Assembly (NCBI GenBank): GCA_016290715.1
Contig: JAEEUY010000007.1
Location: forward strand, 1-20,909
Origin: Bacteroidales bacterium
GTDB lineage: Bacteria; Bacteroidota; Bacteroidia; Bacteroidales; WCHB1-69
DNA: 20,909 nt
Direction of reading: 5' to 3'
The position numbers and the translations under genes were made by a program. Shown here in pieces: positions 1-7,978 of this stretch. The notes under the pieces are model-generated. The model was not told the DNA's origin. It worked only from the letters and a program-made list of their open reading frames with translations, and made no database searches. Position 1 is the stretch's first letter. Each line of letters begins with the position of its first letter.

Positions 1-624
1 GGGACGAATAATATATCCTGCCAAATTCAAATGAATGTTGTTCTCATTTTGGGTTAAATCAACGGTATAGGCAAAAGGAGTCCCATCGGGCATGAAAATA
101 TTGGGCGAATTAACGACGATGGTACCGTCTTCCTCTAAGCCGTGTGTGATGATCAGGTCAAGATTTCCGCTTTCCATTACGCCCGATATGAGCAGGACGT
201 AAGGATGGCTCATATCCAAAGGCACCGTATAGCTCAGTGTGATGTTATCGTCATCGCGATGGCGGTCATCAAAATCGGGAGTGATGACAATATCATCTTC
301 TTCATGTAAATTGTTGAAATTTAAAAAAGAGGAGGCCTTGACAATCTCATCAAATTCAGCATTATAAACCATATTGAGAACATTGTCTTCACCAATTGTA
401 AGAATACTGTTATTGCCTAAACGGCTTACAATATTTTCAATGTTATAGGTCGCGTCAGCAAGGGGAACACCCCATTCACTGGGTGAATCTGCCCCATTGA
501 AACGTGAAAAGTCAAAAGCATTCTTTTCACATGAAACAATGAAAATAGTGATGATTGCCATTAAACATATCCCCAATATTCTTTGAGGATAACGATTTCT
601 GCCTATTCGCATAAGTTTTTTCAT
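1..624 (-). CDS. Lipoprotein of unknown function, 3' end cut by window edge
   Basis: An open frame of 208 codons runs from an ATG at 624 to the left edge without a stop, so the C-terminus is missing. The N-terminus has basic residues, a hydrophobic stretch (about residues 16-31) and a lipobox I-V-S-C with the lipidated Cys at 32, which indicates an envelope lipoprotein. The mature part is acidic, with an Asp-rich stretch near residues 115-125, and looks like beta-rich extracytoplasmic sequence. I do not recognise a family. An alternative start is the in-frame Met5 (612). The gene begins 4 bases after the mutL stop, so it is probably the last or a later gene of the 82-aa protein/mutL operon, although a functional link to mismatch repair is not implied. 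Confidence 0.7.
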   Translation of the reverse strand, partial: MKKLMRIGRNRYPQRILGICLMAIITIFIVSCEKNAFDFSRFNGADSPSEWGVPLADATYNIENIVSRLGNNSILTIGEDNVLNMVYNAEFDEIVKASSFLNFNNLHEEDDIVITPDFDDRHRDDDNITLSYTVPLDMSHPYVLLISGVMESGNLDLIITHGLEEDGTIVVNSPNIFMPDGTPFAYTVDLTQNENNIHLNLAGYIIRP

Positions 625-628
625 TTTA

Positions 629-2470
629 TTAATTGTTCAATAATTTATCTAAAGTATTACTATTCAAAACTTCATATACTTTTTCCCCAGAAGGTGTTAC
701 CGAAGGCACCATGCTGTGAAACAAGAGGTTTAGAAAATTTTCTACCTCTTCTACGCTATTCAGCGGTTTCATCTGTGAGCGTTTCTGCTTTGAAAGTGCC
801 AGTGCAATATTCCGATCTCTTTCTAATCTGTGATTCAGCATATTGGATTGATAATCGTCAAGCATATTTTCTATCAGGGATTGTAGATCGCCGCTATCTT
901 CATTGTGAGGAGTGGCATTTACCGCAAACTGACCTTTGCTGATCAGTTCTATTTCATACCCCAAATTCAACAAGTCGTCGCGTAACTCCAATAGCAAATC
1001 CGCTTTTGCTGGTGTCAGTGTAATGGTTTCAGGGAATAGCGATTGTTGAACGGCAATAGGGGTTTGGTTCAATGCCGACAAATATCTGTCGTAAATAACT
1101 CTTTCGTTGGCGCGAATGATATCTATCAAAAGCAGTTCTTCTTTGGCTTTTACCAGCAGGAACTTGTTGTGTACCAGTAAGTAATGATTGATGGTGATTT
1201 TTTCATCTTCTTCGTTATCCTTCTCCAATGGCAACTCGCTGACGGTAGAAGGGACCTCTTCTGTTACTGGTGTTTTTTGTATATTTTCCCAGAAATTATT
1301 CCATTCTTGTGAATCTACCGGTTTTTGTGCGGGACGGTTTCGTCCACTTTCATATTGCGTTGATTTGAAAGGATTATAATTTGTATTGATAGAAATGGTA
1401 GGGATTTTCAGGGTGCTGTTTTCAGGGATATTATTGATATCCAACTCTGTATTGTAATCAAAATCCAATTGTGGAATGAGCGAAAATTCGCCGATGGCTT
1501 TTTTTACGGCGGCATTCAAGAAACCAAAGACAAGACGTTCTTCCTGTAGTTTGATTTCCACTTTGGTAGGACTGATATTGACATCAATGGTGGCGGGATT
1601 TACTTCCAAACAGATAAAAAAAGCAGGGTGATAACCCTCAGGAATTATTTGATTATAAGCGCTTTCTATTGCAAAAGCCAAGCCATTATGTTTTACGAAA
1701 CGGTGATTGATGAAGAGATATTGTTCTCCCCGTTTTTTCTTGGCATTTTCAGCTTTTCCCAAGTATCCCGTAATAGACATATATTCTGTCTGTTGTTCAA
1801 TGGGAAACAATTTTTCTTGGTAGGAATTGCCGAAAATGCTGACGATGCGTTGTTTAAAGGATTCTCCCAACAGTTGCCTCATCATCTTTCCATTATGGTA
1901 AAATGTAAAAGCGATTTGGGGGTGAATGAGGGCTACGCGGTGAAATTCTTCTTCGATGTTTGCCAATTCGGTAGCGTCGGATTTCAGGAAATTGCGTCGT
2001 GCAGGCACGTTGTAAAACAGGTTTTTAACGGCAATGCTGGTTCCGACGGCGGTTGTAGTCAGGGTATGTTCTTTTATTTCAGACCCTTCGATTAATACTT
2101 GTGCCCCCATTTCGTCTTCTTGACGACGGGTTTTGAGTTCTACTTGGGCAATGGCGGCGATAGAAGCTAATGCCTCTCCTCTAAAGCCTTTGGTTTTTAA
2201 GGAAAACAGATCGTTTGCGCAGGAGATTTTAGAGGTGGCATGGCGTTCAAAACAAAGACGGGCATCATTAAAACTCATCCCTTTCCCGTCATCAATCACT
2301 TGGATGAGGGTGCGTCCTGCATCTTTAATGATAATCTGAATGGATTGTGCCCCTGCGTCAATGGCATTTTCCAGCAACTCTTTTACCGCTGAGGAAGGAC
2401 GCTGAACTACTTCCCCCGCGGCGATTTGGTTTGCTACAGAATCAGGTAAAAGATGTATAATATCATCCAT
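629..2470 (-). CDS. mutL: DNA mismatch repair protein MutL
   Basis: MutL couples mismatch recognition by MutS to strand removal. The N-terminal GHKL ATPase is intact: ANQIAAGEVV (13-22), KELLENAIDAG with catalytic Glu31 and Mg-binding Asn35, DDGKGM (60-65) and GFRGEALASI near residue 100. A low-complexity linker (about 350-420) leads to the C-terminal dimerisation domain, which carries a clamp-binding-like QQSLFPE (475-481). The usual endonuclease motif DQHAxxExxxxE reads DIIRANERVIYD (from residue 450), so the metal-binding Gln/His are lost. The later Cys-containing motifs also look absent (ALALSK, VTPSGEK). Length (613 aa) is normal. The start lies 3 bases after the stop of the small membrane protein gene. 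Family assignment is certain. Loss of nuclease activity is inference, and part of this divergence may be typical of the phylum. Confidence 0.97.
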   Translation of the reverse strand: MDDIIHLLPDSVANQIAAGEVVQRPSSAVKELLENAIDAGAQSIQIIIKDAGRTLIQVIDDGKGMSFNDARLCFERHATSKISCANDLFSLKTKGFRGEALASIAAIAQVELKTRRQEDEMGAQVLIEGSEIKEHTLTTTAVGTSIAVKNLFYNVPARRNFLKSDATELANIEEEFHRVALIHPQIAFTFYHNGKMMRQLLGESFKQRIVSIFGNSYQEKLFPIEQQTEYMSITGYLGKAENAKKKRGEQYLFINHRFVKHNGLAFAIESAYNQIIPEGYHPAFFICLEVNPATIDVNISPTKVEIKLQEERLVFGFLNAAVKKAIGEFSLIPQLDFDYNTELDINNIPENSTLKIPTISINTNYNPFKSTQYESGRNRPAQKPVDSQEWNNFWENIQKTPVTEEVPSTVSELPLEKDNEEDEKITINHYLLVHNKFLLVKAKEELLLIDIIRANERVIYDRYLSALNQTPIAVQQSLFPETITLTPAKADLLLELRDDLLNLGYEIELISKGQFAVNATPHNEDSGDLQSLIENMLDDYQSNMLNHRLERDRNIALALSKQKRSQMKPLNSVEEVENFLNLLFHSMVPSVTPSGEKVYEVLNSNTLDKLLNN

Positions 2471-2473
2471 CGT

Positions 2474-2722
2474 CTATTTGAAAATTATGTATAACAATAA
2501 AACGATAACAAAGACCATTCCGAAGATAACTACGGGAGATAAGCCATTTTTGTGCTTTTTGTACCGCTTGCTATCCCAATGTTGATGCAACCTCCGCGCA
2601 AATTTTTCGGTTTCGTCGGCTTCATATCCACGCTCTTTTTCCTTCTCTTTTTCTGCGTCGTAAAACCGTGGCTGATACTCAAATTTTTTGGGTTTTGGGC
2701 GGTGAAGAAAGGTATATTCCAT
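2474..2722 (-). CDS. Small single-pass membrane protein (82 aa) upstream of mutL
   Basis: An 82-aa protein with a charged N-terminal part beginning MEYTFLHRPKPKKFEYQPRF, then a Lys/Glu-rich helical segment (about 23-60) and one C-terminal transmembrane helix (about 62-81, VVIFGMVFVIVLLLYIIF). It has no signal peptide, so it should be tail-anchored with the N-terminus in the cytoplasm. The pattern PKPKxFxYxPRFYD resembles a short conserved protein that I recall beside mutL in other Bacteroidota; its function is unknown. It is the first gene after the promoter at 2800-2807 and is separated from mutL by 3 bases. The short size and single helix fit a membrane adaptor, but nothing in the sequence says what it binds. 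Confidence 0.8.
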   Translation of the reverse strand: MEYTFLHRPKPKKFEYQPRFYDAEKEKEKERGYEADETEKFARRLHQHWDSKRYKKHKNGLSPVVIFGMVFVIVLLLYIIFK

Positions 2723-2799
2723 ACAAAAATATTAGTTGCTTCTTAATTTGCTATATTGCTGATTATTACATATCAATGTGTGGCTGTAATAATCGTTTG

Positions 2800-2807
2800 C
2801 AAAGGTA
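2800..2807 (-). promoter_or_regulatory. Bacteroidota -7 promoter element for the 82-aa protein/mutL operon
   Basis: Minus-strand TACCTTTG matches TAnnTTTG. It lies about 78 bases before the ATG at 2722 and downstream of radA. No good -33 TTG is seen at the usual 19-base spacing, so the call rests on the -7 box and its position between operons. Confidence 0.6.
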
Positions 2808-2909
2808 ATATTTTTTTCAATTTCTCCACACGGGAGTGCCACACTTTCTATTTTTTCTTTTCCCTTTTTTCTTTTCGCCATATTATCTTTGAGGGATAAT
2901 GTCAATCTA

Positions 2910-4286
2910 TTATATATCAAATAAATAACGTGTTAATTCCTCTATTTTTGAGAGGGGAATCAATTTTACTTTCAATGAGTCTTGATGAATCCCTTTTAAG
3001 TTATATTTGGAGAGAAACATTCTGGTAAAGCCCAATTTGTCGGCTTCGGCAATCCGTTGTTCAATGCGGGGAACAGGCCGGATTTCGCCATTTAAGCCCA
3101 CTTCTCCGGAAAAACAGGTCTTGGCATCAATAGGCAGATCGGCGGTGGACGACAAAATAGCGGCCACAATGGCCAAGTTGATGGCAGGATCATCCACATT
3201 AATGCCGCCAGCGATATTCAAAAATACATCTTTGGTTCCCAACTTAAAACGGCATCTCTTTTCTAGAACAGCCAATAACATGTTCAAACGGCGGCTGTCG
3301 TAGCCTGTTACCGACCGTTGAGGTGTCCCATAAACGGCACTGCTGACCAATGCCTGTATCTCAATCATCATGCTGCGGTTCCCTTCTTGAACCACTGCAA
3401 GTGCACTGCCACTAAAATCTTCGTCGCGAGCAGAAACCAGTATTTCTGATGGGTTCAAAACCTCCCGTAATCCATTCCCTTGCATTTCAAAAACACCTAA
3501 TTCTGAAGTGGAACCAAAACGGTTTTTGACACAACGCACAATGCGGTAGCCATAATGCTGGTCGCCTTCAAACTGCAACACGGCATCCACAATGTGTTCC
3601 AAAATTTTGGGTCCAGCCAATGTGCCGTCTTTGGTGATGTGCCCGATAAGAAAAACGGGAACAGTAGAGGTTTTTGCATAGTGTTGAAATTCAGCGGCGC
3701 ACTCCCGAATTTGTGAAATGGAACCGGCTGCGGAATCCAACAGATTACTTTGCAGGGTTTGAATGGAATCAATAATCACCAATTGAGGCTGCAGATTTTC
3801 AATATGGGCAAAGATATCTTGGGTGTTTGTCTCCGTAAGTACATATAAATCAGTGTGATTTGAGGTGGATGAAAGGCGTTCTGCACGCATCTTCAGTTGC
3901 GACTCACTCTCTTCCCCTGAAATATACAAAATGCGTTTCCCTTGAATCTGCATGGCCATTTGCAACAGCAAGGTCGATTTGCCGATCCCTGGTTCGCCCC
4001 CCAACAGGATGATGGATCCTGCCACAATACCTCCGCCTAAAACACGGTCCAATTCGGTGAATCCGGAATGGACTCTTGGAAGTGCGACTAATGAAATTTC
4101 ATCAATTTTTTTGGGGGAACTTTTCGTACCTCGCGCTACTGTTGATTTTCCCTTTTGTGTTTCACCACGGTCAATAACCTCTTCTACAAATGTATTCCAC
4201 TCGTTGCAAGCAGGACACTTGCCCAACCATTGGGAAGACTGATAACCACAATTTTTACAAAAAAACAGACTTTTGGATTTTGCCAT
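2910..4286 (-). CDS. radA: DNA repair protein RadA (Sms)
   Basis: RadA is a RecA-related ATPase that promotes branch migration and processing of recombination intermediates. All hallmarks are present in 458 aa: an N-terminal C4 zinc finger (Cys10, Cys13, Cys24, Cys27), Walker A GGEPGIGKST (96-105), Walker B ending in Asp173 (LVIIDS), the RadA-specific KNRFG motif (254-258), and a C-terminal Lon-protease-like domain without an obvious protease active site, as is normal for the family. The gene starts 2 bases after the lipid kinase stop and is the last gene of the metK operon. No terminator with a T-run is visible after its stop before the mutL operon promoter. Confidence 0.97.
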   Translation of the reverse strand: MAKSKSLFFCKNCGYQSSQWLGKCPACNEWNTFVEEVIDRGETQKGKSTVARGTKSSPKKIDEISLVALPRVHSGFTELDRVLGGGIVAGSIILLGGEPGIGKSTLLLQMAMQIQGKRILYISGEESESQLKMRAERLSSTSNHTDLYVLTETNTQDIFAHIENLQPQLVIIDSIQTLQSNLLDSAAGSISQIRECAAEFQHYAKTSTVPVFLIGHITKDGTLAGPKILEHIVDAVLQFEGDQHYGYRIVRCVKNRFGSTSELGVFEMQGNGLREVLNPSEILVSARDEDFSGSALAVVQEGNRSMMIEIQALVSSAVYGTPQRSVTGYDSRRLNMLLAVLEKRCRFKLGTKDVFLNIAGGINVDDPAINLAIVAAILSSTADLPIDAKTCFSGEVGLNGEIRPVPRIEQRIAEADKLGFTRMFLSKYNLKGIHQDSLKVKLIPLSKIEELTRYLFDI

Positions 4287-4288
4287 AA

Positions 4289-5185
4289 TTAGATTATTTT
4301 GGGAATAACCGTCAATAAGGATTGCGGTTTGATTTGTAATTGTGCCTTTTCCACTTCTCCGGCGGCATCGCCATCAATATGTAAAAACATAGGGGAACCA
4401 TTTCTTGTGGAAATTGTTAATTCACGGCATTTTACGTATTTAACCAAGGTGGATTTGTCAAAATGATTGCTTAACAAAAACGGCAAATCAATATTGAGCA
4501 ATTTGATGAAATTAGGGCGGTGGCAGATGCAAACGTCCAACAAACCGTCTTGGATAGAGGCGTGAGGAGCGATTTTCACATTGTATCCCCATTGTGAAGA
4601 GTTGGCGAAAGTAATAAAAAATGCATCTCTTATCTGCTCTTCTCCATCGATACGCAAAATATACTCTTGCGACTGGTACTCAAAATAGTTTTTTAAAATA
4701 TATTTCAAATAGTTTTGGAATCCCCGTTTAACGTCCTGATTGAAATCAAAGGCCACTTTAGCGTCAAATCCAACGCCTGCAATGCTAAAGAAGTATTTCC
4801 CGTTTACTACGCAAGTGTCAATGGGTTGGATGATTCCATCGTTGATGATTTTTAATGATTTCTTAACATTTATAGGGATATGAAGATGATAAGCCAACCC
4901 GTTGCCAGAGCCGTGTGGAATTACGGCCAACGCGGTGGAAGTGCCTACCAATTGTGAAGCGACCTCATTGATTGTGCCGTCGCCGCCGACAGCTGCTACG
5001 ATATTCATGCCCGCTTCTACGGCTTCTTGTGCCAGCACATTCCCGTGATGTGGATATTGGGTATAGGCGATATGGATGTCAAAACAATTTTTATCCAAAG
5101 TATTGTAAATCACCTTCTCCACGTTATCGGAATGGTGAATGCCAGATATAGGATTGATTATCAATAAGATTTGTTTCCGTTTCAC
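4289..5185 (-). CDS. Diacylglycerol/lipid kinase family protein (YegS/DagK-like)
   Basis: A 298-aa soluble lipid kinase of the DagK/YegS/BmrU type, expected to transfer the ATP gamma-phosphate to a lipid such as diacylglycerol at the membrane. The N-terminal nucleotide-binding motif is INPISG (10-15), the catalytic-loop motif GGDGTINEV lies at 67-75, and PHGSGNGLAYHL (90-101) corresponds to the family's PxGTGN segment. A C-terminal beta-rich domain contains the usual HIDGDAAG near residue 270. The start codon is GTG at 5185; no better in-frame ATG precedes the first conserved strand. It follows the PhnP-like gene by 19 bases and precedes radA by 2. The exact lipid substrate cannot be read from the sequence. 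Confidence 0.9.
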   Translation of the reverse strand: MKRKQILLIINPISGIHHSDNVEKVIYNTLDKNCFDIHIAYTQYPHHGNVLAQEAVEAGMNIVAAVGGDGTINEVASQLVGTSTALAVIPHGSGNGLAYHLHIPINVKKSLKIINDGIIQPIDTCVVNGKYFFSIAGVGFDAKVAFDFNQDVKRGFQNYLKYILKNYFEYQSQEYILRIDGEEQIRDAFFITFANSSQWGYNVKIAPHASIQDGLLDVCICHRPNFIKLLNIDLPFLLSNHFDKSTLVKYVKCRELTISTRNGSPMFLHIDGDAAGEVEKAQLQIKPQSLLTVIPKII

Positions 5186-5204
5186 TCAAATTGTTTTTAG
5201 AAAA

Positions 5205-5969
5205 TTATAAGTCCATCGTCAAACCATCATATCCTAACATTACATTAGAAGGCAATAACTTGCTTACTTCTTCGTATAATCCCATCTCATGCCCGATGTG
5301 GGTGATCATGGCTTTGCGCGGTTGCACCTCTTTAATGAGTGCCAAGGCTTGGGCCAAGTTGAAATGAGAGTAGTGTTCTTCTATCCTTAAAGCATTGACT
5401 ACTAATAAATCCAAATCAAACAACTTCTCTTTCTCCTTTTCTCCGATCATGCTTGCATCGGTGATATAAGCCAGATTACGAATACGATACCCTAAAATGG
5501 GCAATGTCATGTGATGTACTTTGATAGGGACTATTTCCACCTCATCAATCCAGAAAGATTGGTCGGAGTGAATCGGATTTAAAATCAGTTCAGGGACCCC
5601 AGGGTATTTGTACGTATTAAAAGCATAGTCATAGTCTTTCCTGATCACCTTTAATACGCGAGCCATACCATAAATATTCAGCGACTGTTTCATCAGGAAG
5701 TTGATAGGGCGCACATCGTCTAATCCGGCAGTATGGTCTTTATGTTCGTGGGTGAGAAGTAGTGCGCGCAACGTGGTGGTATGGCTGCGCAGCAGTTGTT
5801 GCCGCAAATCGGGACCTGCATCAATGAGAATATTCTGACCGTCAACTTCCACCAAGGCGGCGGTACGAAGACGCTGGTCGCGAGGATCCTCAGAAGTACA
5901 TACTTTGCAATTACAACCGATGATAGGGACTCCTTGCGAGGTGCCGGTTCCTAACAAAGTGATTCTCAT
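5205..5969 (-). CDS. PhnP-like metallo-beta-lactamase-fold phosphodiesterase
   Basis: A 254-aa MBL-fold hydrolase with the dinuclear metal motif THEHKDH (His74, His76, Asp78, His79), the early strand motif LLGTGTSQGVP (5-15) and the DAGPDLR loop (50-56). Two details match E. coli PhnP, the phosphoribosyl cyclic phosphodiesterase: a Cys triad C-x-C-x2-C (Cys19, 21, 24) and a C-terminal THxxH (His224, His227), which in PhnP supply a structural zinc site and an active-site ligand. No other phosphonate (phn) genes are nearby, so the natural substrate may differ from that of PhnP. The ATG overlaps the sirtuin stop by 4 bases (ATGA), which implies translational coupling in the metK operon. Confidence 0.88.
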   Translation of the reverse strand: MRITLLGTGTSQGVPIIGCNCKVCTSEDPRDQRLRTAALVEVDGQNILIDAGPDLRQQLLRSHTTTLRALLLTHEHKDHTAGLDDVRPINFLMKQSLNIYGMARVLKVIRKDYDYAFNTYKYPGVPELILNPIHSDQSFWIDEVEIVPIKVHHMTLPILGYRIRNLAYITDASMIGEKEKEKLFDLDLLVVNALRIEEHYSHFNLAQALALIKEVQPRKAMITHIGHEMGLYEEVSKLLPSNVMLGYDGLTMDL

Positions 5970-6649
5970 TGCAATAATTTTTCTTTCAGTATTTTCATTC
6001 CCACAGTAGCTTTTTCACGGATAAATTCAATATGACGGCTGCCGTGTGTTTGAACTTCTTTGGGGTCAATCAGATAAATGGGACAATTTGCGGGAGCGTC
6101 ATATACCAAGTAGGCGGCAGGATATACATTGAGTGAGGTGCCGATAACGATTAATATATCGGCTTGGCTAACTGCTTCCGAGGCGGTAGCCATGAGAGGT
6201 ACATCTTCGCCGAACCACACAATGAAAGGGCGTAGGATATGCCCGTCGCGTGCTTTTTCACCATAGTGAATATCGCGATAGCCAATCTCTTCCACACAGC
6301 CTTTCCCCTTTTCGCTACAAGCCTTGGTGAGCTCCCCATGAAGATGGATAACATGGGTGGATCCTCCTCTTTCATGCAGGTTGTCAACATTTTGTGTTAC
6401 CACTGTTACCTCAAAATATTGTTCTAATTCCCCAATGATTTTATGCGCTTCGTTCGGCTGTGCTTTCTCTAAAGCGCGGCGGCGTTCGTTATAAAATTGG
6501 GTAACCAGTTCAGGGTTCCGATACCAGCCATCAATGGTGGCTACATCCTCTACGGGATACTCTTCCCATAGTCCGTCGCTGTCACGAAAGGTTCTAATCC
6601 CGCTTTCTGCGCTGACACCTGCGCCAGAGAGTACAACTAACTTTTTCAT
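5966..6649 (-). CDS. Sir2-family NAD-dependent protein deacylase (sirtuin, CobB-like)
   Basis: A 227-aa sirtuin that removes acyl groups from protein lysines with NAD. Motifs are GAGVSAESGIRTFRD (9-23), TQNVDNLHERGGS (85-97) and catalytic His104 in HLHGE. Tyr53 and Arg56 in FYNERRR match the Tyr-x-x-Arg pair of class III sirtuins, which favours succinyl or malonyl groups. Only two of the usual four zinc cysteines are seen (Cys111, Cys118), so the structural zinc is probably absent or altered. I chose ATG 6649 over a longer frame from 6700 because it places the conserved KLVVLSGAGVS at the N-terminus and gives a one-base stop/start overlap (TAATG) with metK. Gene order suggests co-expression with SAM synthesis. 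Confidence 0.93.
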   Translation of the reverse strand: MKKLVVLSGAGVSAESGIRTFRDSDGLWEEYPVEDVATIDGWYRNPELVTQFYNERRRALEKAQPNEAHKIIGELEQYFEVTVVTQNVDNLHERGGSTHVIHLHGELTKACSEKGKGCVEEIGYRDIHYGEKARDGHILRPFIVWFGEDVPLMATASEAVSQADILIVIGTSLNVYPAAYLVYDAPANCPIYLIDPKEVQTHGSRHIEFIREKATVGMKILKEKLLQ

Positions 6650-7920
6650 TAGCAAGCAAATTCTTGTTTGATTTTTTCTACATAATCCAATTTCTCCCAT
6701 CCGAAGAAAGTAACTTTTTTGAAGATCTTGTCACCTTTTTTATAGGTATTCTCATCTTCATAAAAAACTTCCACCTCTTTTTCGTATGCATCGCGACCGA
6801 AGTGGCCATAGGATGCAGTCTCTTGATAGATAGGGTTTTTCAATTGGAACCGGTTGATGATATCGTAAGGACGCAAAGGGAATATTTTTTCAATGTGTTT
6901 GGCGATTTCGCCATCACTCATGTTTACCTTTGCCGTTCCGTAGGTGTTAATGTACAAACCTACGGGTCTGGCTACTCCAATGGCGTAGGCTAATTGTACT
7001 AATACTTCTTTGCAAACGCCCGCAGCAACCATATTTTTAGCAATATGACGTGCAGCGTATGCCGCCGAACGGTCCACTTTGGAAGGATCTTTCCCTGAGA
7101 AAGCGCCACCGCCATGGGCACCTTTCCCACCGTAAGTATCTACAATGATTTTTCGTCCGGTGACACCTGAATCCCCGTGCGGTCCGCCAATGACAAACTT
7201 GCCCGTTGGATTGACGTGCAAAGCATATTCGGATTTGAAAAGTTGTTGAATTTTAGGTGATAAAGTAGCTATTACGCGGGGTAACAAGATGTTTTGCACA
7301 TCGTTTTTTATTTTTGCCAACATTTTCTCTTCCTCATCAAAATCATCGTGTTGGGTGGAAACCACAATAGCATCAATTCGCTCAGGTGTGCCATCGTTGG
7401 CATATTGCAGCGTAACTTGCGATTTTGCATCGGGACGAAGGTAGGTCATTACTTTCCCTTCGCGGCGAATTGCTGCCAACTCCCGTAAAATACGATGCGA
7501 CAACTCTAATGTTATGGGCATATAGTTGTTCATTTCATGAGAAGCATAACCAAACATAATGCCCTGATCACCAGCTCCTTGGTCTTCTTTGACAGAACGT
7601 TCAACGCCTCTGTTGATGTCAGAAGACTGGCTATGGATGGCTGATATTACCGCACATGATTTGTAATCAAATTGATAATCACTTTTGTCGTATCCTATTT
7701 TCTTAATTACCTCGCGCGCGCAGTCATCAATAGAAACATATCCGTTGGTTTTTACTTCGCCGGCACAAACCACGAGCCCGGTGGTTACTAATGTTTCACA
7801 AGCTACTTTCGATTCAGGGTCTCTCGCTAAAAAAGCGTCTAATAAGGCATCTGAAATTTGATCGCAGACTTTGTCAGGATGTCCCTCTGAAACAGATTCT
7901 GATGTAAATAAATAGCTCAT
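6649..7920 (-). CDS. metK: S-adenosylmethionine synthetase
   Basis: MetK makes SAM from methionine and ATP in the cytoplasm. The 423-aa protein has the N-terminal active site GHPDK (His14, Asp16, Lys17), the GAGDQGIMFGYA methionine/ATP motif near residue 115, and the phosphate-binding GGGAFSGKDPSKVDRS near residues 271-285. Length suits the Bacteroidota form of the enzyme. The leader carries a TAnnTTTG promoter and a SAM-II aptamer, so feedback control by its own product is expected. It is the first gene of a tightly packed unit with sirtuin, PhnP-like hydrolase, lipid kinase and radA. Confidence 0.98.
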   Translation of the reverse strand: MSYLFTSESVSEGHPDKVCDQISDALLDAFLARDPESKVACETLVTTGLVVCAGEVKTNGYVSIDDCAREVIKKIGYDKSDYQFDYKSCAVISAIHSQSSDINRGVERSVKEDQGAGDQGIMFGYASHEMNNYMPITLELSHRILRELAAIRREGKVMTYLRPDAKSQVTLQYANDGTPERIDAIVVSTQHDDFDEEEKMLAKIKNDVQNILLPRVIATLSPKIQQLFKSEYALHVNPTGKFVIGGPHGDSGVTGRKIIVDTYGGKGAHGGGAFSGKDPSKVDRSAAYAARHIAKNMVAAGVCKEVLVQLAYAIGVARPVGLYINTYGTAKVNMSDGEIAKHIEKIFPLRPYDIINRFQLKNPIYQETASYGHFGRDAYEKEVEVFYEDENTYKKGDKIFKKVTFFGWEKLDYVEKIKQEFAC

Positions 7921-7937
7921 AATAAATACAATTTATT
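7921..7937 (-). other. A/U-only hairpin directly before the metK start codon
   Basis: AATAAAT - 3-base loop - ATTTATT forms a 7-bp inverted repeat that ends at the base before the metK ATG. It could influence ribosome access, but an all-A/T stem is weak and may be chance in A/T-rich leader DNA. Confidence 0.35.
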
Positions 7938-7978
7938 TTTTTATTTAAAACAAAAAGAATATGAAAAAAGTGAGGATG

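Noticed and set aside
583..942. Plus-strand 119-codon frame over the mutL 3' end
   Set aside because: It is antisense to mutL and the lipoprotein start, with no promoter or recognisable protein features.
2882..2909. TTATC/GATAA inverted repeat after radA as a terminator
   Set aside because: Only a 5-bp A/T-rich stem with no T-run follows; not enough for a terminator call.
2732..2920. Minus-strand 62-codon frame between radA and the 82-aa protein gene
   Set aside because: It contains the TAnnTTTG promoter of the mutL operon, overlaps the end of radA and has no domain, signal or conserved look.
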